Shown: one piece after another, positions 1-9,282 of the stretch
Numbering within the stretch: the stretch's first letter is position 1
Layout: every line of letters starts with the position of its first letter
Assembly: GCF_030817415.1 (NCBI RefSeq)
Contig: NZ_JAUSZI010000002.1
Coordinates: 4,898,001 to 4,962,000 of the forward strand
DNA: 64,000 bases
Source: Streptomyces umbrinus
GTDB taxonomy: Bacteria; Actinomycetota; Actinomycetes; Streptomycetales; Streptomycetaceae
Reading direction: 5' to 3'
Position numbers and translations under genes: made by a program
Notes under the pieces: model-generated
What the model saw: only the letters and a program-made list of their open reading frames with translations
The model's database searches: none
Told to the model about the DNA's origin: nothing

Positions 1-783
1 GTCGAAGCGGCTGAAGAGCGAGAGCGGGTCGCTCTCCTTGCCGGGCTTGCGGAGCCAGGACTTCGCGTCGTCGATCATGCCCGGCTGCTTGGGGTCGAGG
101 ATCTTGTCGAGCGTGGTCTCGGGGGTGCCGCCGAGCAGGGTCTTGCGGTCGAGGTTCGCGTCGACGAGCAGGGACTTGGTCTGTGCCAGGGCCTTGGCCA
201 CCTGGTCCTTGCCGAACGCGCCGACCGGCTTGGCCTCCGGCAGGACGATTCCGGCGGCGCCGTCGGCGTACCGCACGGCCGGGGAACCGGCGAACGGCTC
301 GTCCAGCGTGGGCGTTCCGGGCGCGGCGGAGGGGGCGTTCGACGGGGCCGCGGTCTCGTCGGGCAGCGGGTTCGCCGACTGCGTGCCCCCGTCCGTGTCC
401 GTGCCGGTGCCGAACGGGTCACCCGGCACCAGGGACGGCTTCATGGCCACCACGGCCACCACGATCGCGAGCACGACGCCGATGACCGTCCACACCTTGC
501 GGCGCCGGGCCGCCCGCCCGTTCATCTCCTGCCAGGCGGGCCCGGTACGCCACCCCGGAGGCAGCTCGCCGCGCGCCTCCTGCTGCCGCAGCCTTTCGGT
601 CACCATGCGGGCTCGCGCGGAGGGCTCCTTGGGCGCCTCGGACGTGCGGATGTCCCGCTCGCTGTCCTGGACGAACTGCGCCCACACGTCCTCCGGTACG
701 GACTCACCGGACTGCCCGGATCTCCCGGATTCTGCGGATTTCCCGGGCTCCTCGGGTGACTTCTCCGACGGCTTCTCGGCCAC
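1..783 (-). CDS. Membrane protein of unknown function (3' end outside window)
   Basis: The frame is open from a GTG at 783 to the window edge, giving 261 codons with no stop. A G-rich ribosome site (GGGAGAGG) lies about 10 bases upstream of the GTG; an earlier ATG at 805 is in another frame and stops quickly. Residues 1-95 are charged and probably cytoplasmic. One membrane helix follows at about 98-114, then a Pro/Thr/Asp-rich linker and a soluble domain presumably outside the cell. I do not recognise the family. The topology (type II, one helix) resembles accessory envelope proteins. It is divergent from the LAETG surface protein next door, with about 300 bp of shared upstream DNA. Confidence 0.75.
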   Translation of the reverse strand, partial: MAEKPSEKSPEEPGKSAESGRSGQSGESVPEDVWAQFVQDSERDIRTSEAPKEPSARARMVTERLRQQEARGELPPGWRTGPAWQEMNGRAARRRKVWTVIGVVLAIVVAVVAMKPSLVPGDPFGTGTDTDGGTQSANPLPDETAAPSNAPSAAPGTPTLDEPFAGSPAVRYADGAAGIVLPEAKPVGAFGKDQVAKALAQTKSLLVDANLDRKTLLGGTPETTLDKILDPKQPGMIDDAKSWLRKPGKESDPLSLFSRFD

Positions 784-1081
784 GGCGCTCGCGCCTCTCC
801 CCCATGATCGACCCGCGGATCGACGTGTTCTTCGAACTACTCGACGGATTACTCGACGGACAAACGATGGACAGTTCTATGGCGTGGGCACGGGAGTTTA
901 CAAGTCCGAGCCGGCTGTGACCCAGCCCACATAAAAATTCTGTGAGTTCGGGGACAACCCTTTACAGGAGTCACAGGTCTCACTTGCGGAACCAACGGCC
1001 GTACCCGCGTACCCCGCACGCGGAGGCCTCCCAACCTCTCGTGCCGCAATGCTGCGGTACGCCGGACTCTCCGAGGTCTTC

Positions 1082-2080
1082 ATGAAGCTTCGCCGTGTCA
1101 TGGCCGCTGCGGCCACGACGGCCGTCATAGCTCCGCTCGCGCTGCTGTCGGCTCCTGCCGCCTTCGCGACGGACCCCACGCCCACCGGGACCGAGTCCGC
1201 CACGACGACGCCGAGCGCGACGCCGTCCGCCACCGAGACGACGACGCCCAGCCCGACGCCCACGACGACTCCGCCGAGCACCGAGATCCCCTCGGGCACG
1301 CCGACCCCGAGCACCAGCACGACGCCCACCGGGTCGCCGACCACGACGCCCGAGCCGAGCGAGGACCCGACCGACCCGGACGTCCCGTACTGCGAGGACC
1401 TCGACGAGAACTACGGCGACGCCAAGGTCTCCGCGGACATCAAGGGTCTGCCCGGCAAGATCGTCGCGGGCGACGGCTTCCACAACTTCAACCTGGTCGT
1501 CACCAACGAGTCGAAGGCCGACCTCAAGGGTGTCGCCTTCTACGCCGAGATCGAGAACTACGAGCTCGACGAGGCGAAGTTCCTGAGCCCGTACGTCACG
1601 CTGGAGTTCAAGAACACCGAGTCCGGCAAGTGGGAGCGGATCGGCGACGAGAGCTGGGCCGGTGACTACTTCTTCTACGTCGAGTCCCTGAAGGCGAAGG
1701 CGAGCGAGAAGGTCGCCCTGCGCTTCAGCGTCGACAAGGGCGCTCCGGCCGGTGACTCGTACTCCTTCGGCTCCGGCGCCTACCTGGACAACATCAAGGG
1801 CCAGGACTGCATCGCCGAGGGCTGGGCGCAGTACGACTTCGAGGTGCTGAAGGCCGGCTCGACCAACCCCGACCCGGGCACCGCCGACCCGAGCGACAAC
1901 GGCAAGGACCCGGTGAAGAAGCCGCAGGGCAACGTCTCCGAGCTGCCGACCGGCAACCTCGCCGAGACCGGCTCCAGCTCGGCCCTGCCGACCATCGGTC
2001 TCGTCGGCGGCGCGGCCGTCGTCGCCGGTGCCGGTGCGGTGTTCGTCGTCCGCCGCCGCAAGGCTGCTGCCGACGTCTAG
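1082..2080 (+). CDS. Sortase-anchored cell wall surface protein (LAETG)
   Basis: A 332-residue secreted protein. Residues 1-29 are a signal peptide (basic start, Ala/Leu core, cleavage after AFA). Residues 30-95 are a Thr/Pro/Ser-rich stalk, and about 100-265 form one folded domain I cannot name. The C terminus is a sortase signal: LAETG at 293-297, a hydrophobic helix and a basic RRRK tail. LAXTG is the form used by actinobacterial class E sortases, so the protein is probably linked to peptidoglycan. I chose the ATG at 1082 because it opens directly into the basic part of the signal peptide; the frame is open further upstream. A strong hairpin follows the gene. Confidence 0.85.
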   Translation: MKLRRVMAAAATTAVIAPLALLSAPAAFATDPTPTGTESATTTPSATPSATETTTPSPTPTTTPPSTEIPSGTPTPSTSTTPTGSPTTTPEPSEDPTDPDVPYCEDLDENYGDAKVSADIKGLPGKIVAGDGFHNFNLVVTNESKADLKGVAFYAEIENYELDEAKFLSPYVTLEFKNTESGKWERIGDESWAGDYFFYVESLKAKASEKVALRFSVDKGAPAGDSYSFGSGAYLDNIKGQDCIAEGWAQYDFEVLKAGSTNPDPGTADPSDNGKDPVKKPQGNVSELPTGNLAETGSSSALPTIGLVGGAAVVAGAGAVFVVRRRKAAADV

Positions 2081-2131
2081 GACGCGTAGGGCGTAACTCG
2101 CTTCACGCGACCAACGCTTCACGCAAGAAAC

Positions 2132-2168
2132 GAAGGACCTGCGCTCGGAGGGGGGCGCAGGTCCTTCG
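2132..2168. terminator. Hairpin terminator after the LAETG protein gene
   Basis: A 13-bp perfect stem (GAAGGACCTGCGC and its complement) encloses a G-rich loop and is followed by TCGTCGTTT. It sits between two convergent genes and could serve both strands. Confidence 0.8.
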
Positions 2169-2225
2169 TCGTTTCCCGCCACCTGTTGCAAGAAGCACGG
2201 AAGGCGTACGGAAGTACGGCCGGAG

Positions 2226-4004
2226 TTACTTCTTCGGGGGCACCGTCGGCATTCCCAGGAACGGCAGGCGCAGTGCGCCGAAGGCGTCCGCGGGGACGGC
2301 GGGGGCGAGGGGCTCGACCGGCTTCAGGCGCTCGTACGCGGCGCCCTGCGCCGGTCGCGGGTCCTCCTCGCCCTTGTTGGGCCAGTACGACATCGCGCGC
2401 TCCGCCTGCGCGGTGATCGTGAGCGAGGGGTTGACGCCCAGGTTCGCCGAGACCGCGGCGCCGTCGACCACCGAGATGCCGGGGTGTCCGTACAGCCGGT
2501 GGTACGGGTCGATGACGCCCTCGTCCGCCGACGCGCCGATCGGGCAGCCGCCCAGGAAGTGGGCGGTCAGCGGGGTGCCCATCAGCTCGCCGACGTTCGA
2601 GCCGGCGAAGCCGTTGATCTCCGCGGCGATCGCGGAGGCGGACTCCGAAGCGGCCTTGATCTGCTTGGGGTTGGGGGCGCCGTGGCCCTGTCGGGCCGTC
2701 AGCAGGCCCTTGCCCGCGCCCTTCGGCTTCAGGTACGTCGTCAGGGAGTTGTCGAGGGACTGCATGACCAGGCCGATGATGGTCCGCTCCGACCAGCGGC
2801 GGTTGGAGAGCGAGCGGGCCACGAGGGTGGGGTGCTTCGCCGCGTTGACCAGCCAGCCCAGAACCCTCGACGAGCCCTCCGCATAGGGGACTTGGAGGAT
2901 CGACAGACTGCCCATCGAGTTCGAGCCCCGGCCGTAGCGGACGGGTTCGATGTGCGTGTTCTCGTCCGGGTGGACCGACGAGGTGATCGCGACTCCGCGC
3001 GTGAAGTCGACCTTCGCCTCACCGGTGGCCTTCCGGTAACGGCGGTTGTCGGTCTGCGCGCCGACCAGGGCCTCGGAGTTGGTACGGGTCAGCTCGCCCA
3101 GCCTGCCGGACAGGTAAGGGAGTTGGCCGCCCGACTTCATGCGGTGCAGCAGGGTCTGTGTGCCGTACGTACCGGCGGCGAGGACGACCCGGCGGGCCTT
3201 GAAGGTCCTGCCTTCGCCCTTGCGTTTCTCGTCCGTGGGGAGCGTCGCGACGGCGTAGCCGCCCTGCGAGTCGTCCGTGACCGACACGACGGTCGTCATC
3301 GGGTGGACGACCGCGCCCGCCTTCTCGGCGAGGTAGAGGTAGTTCTCGTTGAGGGTGTTCTTCGCGCCGTGCCGGCAGCCCGTCATGCACTCGCCGCACT
3401 CGGCGCATGCCTTGCGGGCCGGGCCCGCCCCGCCGAAGTACGGGTCGTCGACCTGCTGTCCGGGGCTCGCCTTCGCGGTTCCGTCGGCGTCCTCGCCGTC
3501 ACCGAAGAAGACACCGACCGGTGCCATGTGGAAGGTGTCGCCCACGCCCATCCGCTGGGCGGCCGCCTTGAGGTGGACGTCCGACGGGGTCATGGTCGGG
3601 TTGAGCCGTACGCCGAGCATCCGCCGGGCCTGGTCGTAGTACGGCTTCAACTCCTCCTGCCAGTCGGTGATGTCCTTCCACTGCGGGTCCTCGAAGAACG
3701 GCTTCGGCGGTACGTAGAGGGTGTTGGCGTAGTTGAGCGAGCCGCCGCCGACGCCTGCGCCCGCGAGCACCATGACGTTGCCGAGGAGGTGGATGCGCTG
3801 GATGCCGTACATGCCGAGTTTCGGCGCCCAGAGGTAGTTCTTCAGGTCCCAGGAGTTCTTGGGGAGCGTGCCCGGGGTGAAGCGGCGGCCCGCTTCCAGG
3901 ACGCCTACGCGGTAGCCCTTCTCCGTGAGGCGAAGGGCGGTTACCGAGCCGCCGAATCCGGAACCTACGACGATGACGTCGTAGTCGTAAGCGTCCTGAG
4001 GCAC
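2226..4004 (-). CDS. GMC-family FAD oxidoreductase (ChoD-like)
   Basis: A 592-residue flavoprotein. The N terminus has the FAD dinucleotide fold (GSGFGG at 14-19), and the C terminus has the GMC pattern HFLGGCPIG followed by NPSLTITAQAER, as in bacterial cholesterol-oxidase-like enzymes. Such enzymes oxidise an alcohol or sterol hydroxyl and pass electrons to oxygen or another acceptor; the substrate cannot be read from the sequence. It has a ferredoxin-like cysteine cluster at 200-210 (C-x2-C-x2-C-x3-C). The GTG start is preceded by AAGGGGAGAAGG. It lies 78 bp behind the aldehyde dehydrogenase on the same strand and the two are probably cotranscribed, which suggests alcohol to aldehyde to acid oxidation. 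In Mycobacterium the homologue choD is next to guaB3. Confidence 0.85.
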   Translation of the reverse strand: MPQDAYDYDVIVVGSGFGGSVTALRLTEKGYRVGVLEAGRRFTPGTLPKNSWDLKNYLWAPKLGMYGIQRIHLLGNVMVLAGAGVGGGSLNYANTLYVPPKPFFEDPQWKDITDWQEELKPYYDQARRMLGVRLNPTMTPSDVHLKAAAQRMGVGDTFHMAPVGVFFGDGEDADGTAKASPGQQVDDPYFGGAGPARKACAECGECMTGCRHGAKNTLNENYLYLAEKAGAVVHPMTTVVSVTDDSQGGYAVATLPTDEKRKGEGRTFKARRVVLAAGTYGTQTLLHRMKSGGQLPYLSGRLGELTRTNSEALVGAQTDNRRYRKATGEAKVDFTRGVAITSSVHPDENTHIEPVRYGRGSNSMGSLSILQVPYAEGSSRVLGWLVNAAKHPTLVARSLSNRRWSERTIIGLVMQSLDNSLTTYLKPKGAGKGLLTARQGHGAPNPKQIKAASESASAIAAEINGFAGSNVGELMGTPLTAHFLGGCPIGASADEGVIDPYHRLYGHPGISVVDGAAVSANLGVNPSLTITAQAERAMSYWPNKGEEDPRPAQGAAYERLKPVEPLAPAVPADAFGALRLPFLGMPTVPPKK

Positions 4005-4040
4005 GTGCCTTCTCCCCTTTGAGTGTGCCGTGCGGGTGCT

Positions 4041-4083
4041 CTGTGGTTGCTCGCGCAGTTCCCCGCGCCCCTTACGGGGCGCC
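4041..4083. repeat. Extragenic repeat, copy 1 (core TCGCGCAGTTCCCCGCG)
   Basis: A member of the short GC-rich repeat family seen again near 40.7, 42.5, 49.2, 50.5, 53.4 and 57.9 kb. It fills the gap between the aldehyde dehydrogenase and GMC oxidoreductase genes and contains a GGGGCG/CGCCCC inverted pair. Confidence 0.7.
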
Positions 4084-5708
4084 TAGCGGAACCGGAATGC
4101 CTTCATCAGCCTCAGGCTGCGGCTCATGAACTGGGCGTAGCCCTCGTCGTCCATGCCCAGGGACGGGGCCATGGGCAGCAGGCGCTGCTGGGCGATCGTC
4201 TGGGCCTCGGTGTACTTGAGGATGCCCTCGGAGCCGTGGCGGCGGCCGAGACCGGAGTCCTTCATGCCGCCCATCGGGGACTGGACGCTGCCGTAGGCGG
4301 GCGCGTAGCCCTCGTTGACGTTGACCGTGCCGGTGCGCAGGCGGGCCGCGACCTTGGCGCCGCGGCGGCCGTCATTCGTCCACACCGACGAGTTGAGGCC
4401 GTAGGGCGTGGAGTTGGCGAGTTCGACCGCCTCGTCCTCGTCCTTGAAGCGGTAGATGGAGACGACCGGGCCGAAGGTCTCCTCGTTGCAGACCGCCATC
4501 GGCGCCTCGACGCCGTCCAGGATGGTGGGCTCGAAGAAGTACGGGCCGATGTCCGGGCGGGCGACACCGCCCGCGACGAGCTTGGCGCCCTTGGAGACCG
4601 CCTCCTCGACGTGCCGGGTCACCGTCTCCAGTTGGCGCTCGCCGACGAGCGAGCCCATCTCGGCGCCGTACGCGAGGGACTTGCCGAGCCGCATCGCCCT
4701 GGTGCGGGTGGCGAAGCGCTCCACGAAGGCGTCCGCGATCGACTCGTGGACGTACAACCGCTCGATGGAGATGCAGAGTTGGCCGGCGGACGAGAAGCAG
4801 GCGCGGACCGCGCCGGCCGCCGCCTTGTCGATGTCGGCGTCCTCCAGGACCAGCATGGCGTTCTTGCCGCCGAGTTCGAGGGAGACGCCGACCAGACGGG
4901 CCGCCGCGCTCTGGGCGACCTCGCGGCCCGTGCGGGTGGAGCCGGTGAACGAGACGTAGTCGGCGCGCTTGACGACCTCCGGGCCGACGACCGGTCCCTC
5001 GCCCAGGACGACCTGGAAGACGTCGGCCGGCAGACCCGCCTCGATCAGCAGGTCACGGGCCCACAGGGCGGTGAGGCAGGTCTCGGTGTCGGGCTTCATC
5101 ACGACGGCGTTGCCCGCGACGAAGGCGGGGATCGCGTCGCCGACGGAGAGTTCCAGCGGGTAGTTCCAGGGGGCGATCTGGCCGACGACGCCCCGGGGGT
5201 GGCGCAGCTCGGTGACCTTGGTGAGGGTCGGCACGGCGCCCGCGTGACGCTTGGGCTTGAGGTACGAGACGGCCTTGCGGCCGTAGTGGCGGGCCGCCAC
5301 GGCGACGGCCTGCACCTCCTCGTGGGCGTGCAGCCGGGCCTTGCCGGTCTCCAGCTGGATGAGGTCCAGCACCTCGGCCTGGCGGGCGAGCACCAGGTCG
5401 TGGAAGCGGAGGAGGACGGCGGCGCGCTGCCTGACCGGGGTCTGGGCCCAGACGGCCTGCGCGGCGCGGGCCTTCTCGTAGGCCCGCTCCACGTCCTCGG
5501 GGGTGGACTCGGGCAGGTCGGCCAGCTTCTCGCCCGTGAACGGCGTGTGGTTGGCGGTGCGGCCCGAACCGACCACGCCACGCGTGAGCTGCGCGATCAG
5601 CTCCGGCGTGACCACGTCAGCAGCCGTGCGGGCGCCCTCGGGGGCGGGCGCGAGGGGGTTGGTGCCGGTCTTTTCCGGGGCCTGTACCGGGGCCTGCGAG
5701 TCGGTCAT
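4083..5708 (-). CDS. Aldehyde dehydrogenase, succinate-semialdehyde dehydrogenase type (GabD2-like)
   Basis: An NAD(P)-dependent aldehyde dehydrogenase of 541 residues. The cofactor and active-site blocks are complete: PWNYPLELS near 180, FTGSTRTG near 254, the general base Glu278 in LELGGKN and the catalytic cysteine Cys312 in GQLCI. The sequence resembles the actinobacterial succinate-semialdehyde dehydrogenase (NADP) group, which makes succinate from succinic semialdehyde, but related broad-range dehydrogenases cannot be excluded. I placed the start at the ATG at 5708, where the conserved frame opens. The upstream ORF extension is Pro/Gly-rich and looks non-coding. It is followed by the GMC oxidoreductase. 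Confidence 0.85.
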   Translation of the reverse strand: MTDSQAPVQAPEKTGTNPLAPAPEGARTAADVVTPELIAQLTRGVVGSGRTANHTPFTGEKLADLPESTPEDVERAYEKARAAQAVWAQTPVRQRAAVLLRFHDLVLARQAEVLDLIQLETGKARLHAHEEVQAVAVAARHYGRKAVSYLKPKRHAGAVPTLTKVTELRHPRGVVGQIAPWNYPLELSVGDAIPAFVAGNAVVMKPDTETCLTALWARDLLIEAGLPADVFQVVLGEGPVVGPEVVKRADYVSFTGSTRTGREVAQSAAARLVGVSLELGGKNAMLVLEDADIDKAAAGAVRACFSSAGQLCISIERLYVHESIADAFVERFATRTRAMRLGKSLAYGAEMGSLVGERQLETVTRHVEEAVSKGAKLVAGGVARPDIGPYFFEPTILDGVEAPMAVCNEETFGPVVSIYRFKDEDEAVELANSTPYGLNSSVWTNDGRRGAKVAARLRTGTVNVNEGYAPAYGSVQSPMGGMKDSGLGRRHGSEGILKYTEAQTIAQQRLLPMAPSLGMDDEGYAQFMSRSLRLMKAFRFR

Positions 5709-5835
5709 GGCCCGCAGCGTATGCCCGGGCCCGCCGCTTTGGGTACCCGGCGGTAATAGGGATTCACCGAGTGCACACACAGCGCCAGCGATCACTGGCA
5801 ATGAATGGCCTGATCAGGGGGTTGTCCGGCGACGA

Positions 5836-7656
5836 TCAGGGCCCGACCGAAAAATCGGAGCGCGGGGACCACTTCCTCGACCCGCCGATCTCCAGTCGGT
5901 CGCGCGCCCCCTTGAACACTTCGGTGCCCCTTTTCTCGTCCGCCGTCCCCTTCGGCATGTCGACGCGCAGCTCGTACAGCCGGCTGTCGTCGGTGAGGAT
6001 CATCAGCTCCATGACGCGGACCAGCCTGCCCTCGGTCTCGTAGGTCGTGTCGACGAGCACGGCCTCGTTCCCGTGGAAGGACGTCTTCGTGTACTGCGTC
6101 TGCGACTCCCCGTATCCGGCCCACGCCTCGGCCGAGTCCTTCGCCTGGCCCATCGGCGAGCGCGGCGCCTCGTCCCACTGGGTGAGGCGGACCTGGACGA
6201 CCTCGTCGTTGTCGTAGATGGCCATGCGCGGCTGGTCGTCGGGGCCGCCCTGTTCGTGGAAGCGCACGTACTGCCTGGGGAGGGAGAGGACGGCGTTCAG
6301 ATCCTGCTCCTCGTGGGCGACCCAACTGTCCCTGGTCGTGGGCGAGTTCGGGGTCACCGACGGCTCGCCCCCCACGGCGGTCGCGCTGCCGTCGGTGAGC
6401 GAGGTCCCGGCCCAGACACCACCCGCGACGAGGAGGGCACCGGCGAGGACTCCGGCCACCAGGCGCCCCGTGGAGCGCTTGCGCCCGGGGCGTACGGGGA
6501 TGGGCTCGGCCCGGGTGTCCTCCGACGGGGCGGGGGGATCGGAGGGGGTGTCCGCCTCCGAGGAAGTGGCCGTGTCCGAGCGGGCGGGCGACTTCGGCCG
6601 GAACGATTCCGCCGATGCAGCCGACGCCTTGGGCGGCTCGGACGCCTGGGACGCTTCCGGCTGCTCGGACGGCTCACGCGGCTCGGGCGACTCCGACGAC
6701 CTCGGCTTCTCCGGTGCCTCATCCGAGGCGGGAGGCTTGACGAGCTGCACCGTCCCCGAATCGTCCGCGAACTCCCGTAATGCCGAGGCGTCCTGAGGAA
6801 ACGTCAGATCTCCCCGCGGCGCCGATGCCGGGACCGGCCACCGTTCCGCCACCGCCTCCAGCGCGACGACGACCTCGTCCGCGTCCGGTCTCTCGTCCGG
6901 GTCCTTCGCCAGGAGCCGCACGATCAGGGCGCCGAGTGGCCCCGCGTGCTCGGGTTCCGGCGGCTCGGCGGACAGGATCGCGGCGAGGGTGGACTCCAGC
7001 GTCGTACGCCGGAATGGGGACCAGCCCTCGACGGCCGCGTACAGGCAGACGCCGAGGGACCACAGGTCCGCGGCCGGGCCCGCGCCGCGGCCGGACATCC
7101 GCTCGGGTGCGATGAATTCGAGGGAGCCGACGAACTCCCCGCTCATGGTGATGGACTCCTCGCCCTGGATGTGGGCGATGCCGAAGTCGGTGAGCACGAC
7201 GCGGCCGTGCTGTCCGAGCAGCACGTTGGCGGGTTTCACGTCCCGGTGCACGATGCCCTTGGCGTGCGCGGCCTTCAGCGCGCCGACAACGGCGAGCCCG
7301 ATCCGGGCGGACTCGGCGGGCGGGAGCGCGCCGCGCTGCAGTACCTCGTGGAGGGACTCGCCGCGGATCAACTCCATGACGATCCAGGGCAGTCCGTCCT
7401 CCACGACCACGTCATGGATGGCGACGGCCGCCGGGTGTTCCACGCGCGCGGCCGCCCGCGCCTCCCTCTGGAGCCGGTTGTACGCGCGCTGGTGGGCCGC
7501 GTCCTGCGGATCGCCGGGCAGGCGCGGCTCCTTGACCGCGACGTCCCGCTCCACGAGTTCGTCGACGGCCCGCCATACGGTGCCCATGCCGCCGGAGCCG
7601 ATGCGCTCGGCCAGCCGGTAACGGCCGCCGATCAACCGCCCCCCGTCATCGCTCAT
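5836..7656 (-). CDS. Transmembrane Ser/Thr protein kinase (PknB type)
   Basis: A 606-residue Hanks-type kinase. The kinase domain spans residues 10-270 and has the glycine loop GSGGMG, Lys42 (AVKEP), HRDVKPAN with catalytic Asp139, and DFG with Asp157. It therefore looks active. A Ser/Glu/Pro-rich juxtamembrane stretch of about 120 residues follows, then one helix (about 400-420) and an extracytoplasmic domain of about 180 residues. That domain opens with LSLPRQYVRF, similar to the start of the outer domains in the kinase array at 14-25 kb. There are no PASTA repeats. The ligand is unknown. It is separated from the main array by the DUF2848 island. Confidence 0.9.
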   Translation of the reverse strand: MSDDGGRLIGGRYRLAERIGSGGMGTVWRAVDELVERDVAVKEPRLPGDPQDAAHQRAYNRLQREARAAARVEHPAAVAIHDVVVEDGLPWIVMELIRGESLHEVLQRGALPPAESARIGLAVVGALKAAHAKGIVHRDVKPANVLLGQHGRVVLTDFGIAHIQGEESITMSGEFVGSLEFIAPERMSGRGAGPAADLWSLGVCLYAAVEGWSPFRRTTLESTLAAILSAEPPEPEHAGPLGALIVRLLAKDPDERPDADEVVVALEAVAERWPVPASAPRGDLTFPQDASALREFADDSGTVQLVKPPASDEAPEKPRSSESPEPREPSEQPEASQASEPPKASAASAESFRPKSPARSDTATSSEADTPSDPPAPSEDTRAEPIPVRPGRKRSTGRLVAGVLAGALLVAGGVWAGTSLTDGSATAVGGEPSVTPNSPTTRDSWVAHEEQDLNAVLSLPRQYVRFHEQGGPDDQPRMAIYDNDEVVQVRLTQWDEAPRSPMGQAKDSAEAWAGYGESQTQYTKTSFHGNEAVLVDTTYETEGRLVRVMELMILTDDSRLYELRVDMPKGTADEKRGTEVFKGARDRLEIGGSRKWSPRSDFSVGP

Positions 7657-7706
7657 GCCCCATCAGTACCGTGCGGAGCCTGAGCTTGTCGATGTCCTAC
7701 GGTGGG

Positions 7707-9116
7707 TCATGCGATGGGCGGGGTCCGGTTCTCGGGGAGAGGCTCGTTCCTGGGCAGGGCCCGGTGCTTGGGGAGTGCCGTACGGCCCACCGCCGCGGCG
7801 AGTTTGCGCAGCCGGCGCCAGTCCATCGGCGGCTTGGTCTCCGGTACGCCCGGCCGGTTCCAGGGGACGCGCACGCGCAGCGCGCCGGGCTCGATGCGGC
7901 ACCGTACCGGGGTGGGCAGGACGAAGGCCTCGCCGTCCACGCCGACCTCGATCTCGGGGCGGTCGGCGTCGACGACCACCTCGCGGGCCGTGAGCACCGT
8001 GAGCCCGGTGGAGTGCACGCCCAGCAGCAGCCCGGCGGCCTCGGCCGCGTTCTCCACCTTGATGCCGAGGACCCCGAGCAGACCGGACTCCAGCCGCCCG
8101 CGGTAGCCGAGCCCCGCCGGATCGTCCATGCGGTAGGGGTTGTTGCTCACGAGGAGGGCCTGGGGCGCGTCGATTACAGCCGTCCCGCCCGTCTCCTCGA
8201 TCCGGGCGCTCAGCCGCGGCCCCCGCTGGTGCGTGAGCAGCTCCGGCAGCAGTTCCAGCGTCGTACGCACCTTGTCGTCCCGGTACTCGGGGCTCTGCAC
8301 GACCACCGCGTACGCCCCGAACGAGGCGTTGTTGACGAAGGGATGCCCGTCGGCGAAGCCGAGGTCGACGCGGACCTCGACCCCCGAGCCGGTGAGAGCG
8401 TCGAGGCAGGCGGCGGGGTCGTTCCGGTCGAGTCCGAGGTCCATGGCGAAGTGGTTCCGGGTCCCGGCGGAGACGACGAGGAACGGGATGTCGTGCTCGG
8501 CGGCGATCGCGGCGACGAGCGCCTGAGTGCCGTCCCCGCCCGCGACGCCGAGCAGATCGGCCCCGTCCGCGACGGCCCGCCGGGCGAGCTCGGTGACGTC
8601 CTCCTTGTGCTCGGGGTCGAGGAGGTGGACGCGCGCTCCGAGCCGCTCGGCCTTCTCCTTCAGCCCGAACTGCTCGACCTTTCCGCCGCCGGACCGCGGA
8701 TTCATGATGAGGAAGGGCCTGGCGGGGGCGGGGGTCCGGTGCTCGGACACACGCACGGCGTGCGACTTGGTCAGGCTGAGCGCGAACTTCCCGGCCCAGA
8801 CGGCGAAGCCCCACAGCGCCAGGGACACCACGACGACCCAGAGCAGGTTCGCGGCGGCGAAGAGCCCGATGACCGTGGCGGGTGTCGCGAGGGCCAGCAC
8901 CCCGGCCGCGCCCCTGGCCGGTCCCCGGAGGGTCAGCACCCACCAGAGCGCGGCGACCGTGATCGTCGTACCGAGCACCCCGAGCACGACGAGCAACACG
9001 CTCGCGGCCCTGGCGAATCCGATCGGCAGCAGTACGGCGAGGCCGGCGGCCGCCAGGGCACCGCGCGCCGCCCACCGCTGGCGCGCGTGCGCACGCACGT
9101 CGAGATCCAGGCCCAC
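7707..9116 (-). CDS. Diacylglycerol kinase / lipid kinase family protein with N-terminal membrane helices
   Basis: A 469-residue protein. The first 110 residues contain about four hydrophobic helices. A diacylglycerol-kinase catalytic domain follows, with the signature NPRSGGGK, then GGDGTQALVAA and GTRNHFAMDLGLDRNDP. Enzymes of this family phosphorylate diacylglycerol or related lipids with ATP; the lipid is not predictable here. The frame is open far upstream. I chose the GTG at 9116 because GAGAGGTGA precedes it at good spacing and the first helices start soon after. The GTG at 9125 is possible but has no room for its ribosome site. It lies downstream of a divergent lipoprotein gene. Confidence 0.8.
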   Translation of the reverse strand: MGLDLDVRAHARQRWAARGALAAAGLAVLLPIGFARAASVLLVVLGVLGTTITVAALWWVLTLRGPARGAAGVLALATPATVIGLFAAANLLWVVVVSLALWGFAVWAGKFALSLTKSHAVRVSEHRTPAPARPFLIMNPRSGGGKVEQFGLKEKAERLGARVHLLDPEHKEDVTELARRAVADGADLLGVAGGDGTQALVAAIAAEHDIPFLVVSAGTRNHFAMDLGLDRNDPAACLDALTGSGVEVRVDLGFADGHPFVNNASFGAYAVVVQSPEYRDDKVRTTLELLPELLTHQRGPRLSARIEETGGTAVIDAPQALLVSNNPYRMDDPAGLGYRGRLESGLLGVLGIKVENAAEAAGLLLGVHSTGLTVLTAREVVVDADRPEIEVGVDGEAFVLPTPVRCRIEPGALRVRVPWNRPGVPETKPPMDWRRLRKLAAAVGRTALPKHRALPRNEPLPENRTPPIA

Positions 9117-9282
9117 GCCCGTCACCTCTCTCCACAGGAAGCCGCGGGGAGGGTCGGCGGCTGTCGTCCCTGTTGTCCGTCGGCGCTGAGCAGTATGCCG
9201 TTCCGGAACCGGCTTGACGTTTTCTTGACCCGCCCGCAGACTCCCAGCTTCACCGCAATTCCACCGAAGGAACATTCGAATA

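Noticed and set aside
38..934. Long plus-strand open frame over the first gene
   Set aside because: It mirrors the minus-strand membrane protein, has no ribosome site and is Ser/Arg/Pro-biased as expected of antisense frames in high-GC DNA.
4023..5756. Plus-strand 577-codon open frame
   Set aside because: It is the shadow of the aldehyde dehydrogenase, which has complete active-site motifs on the other strand.
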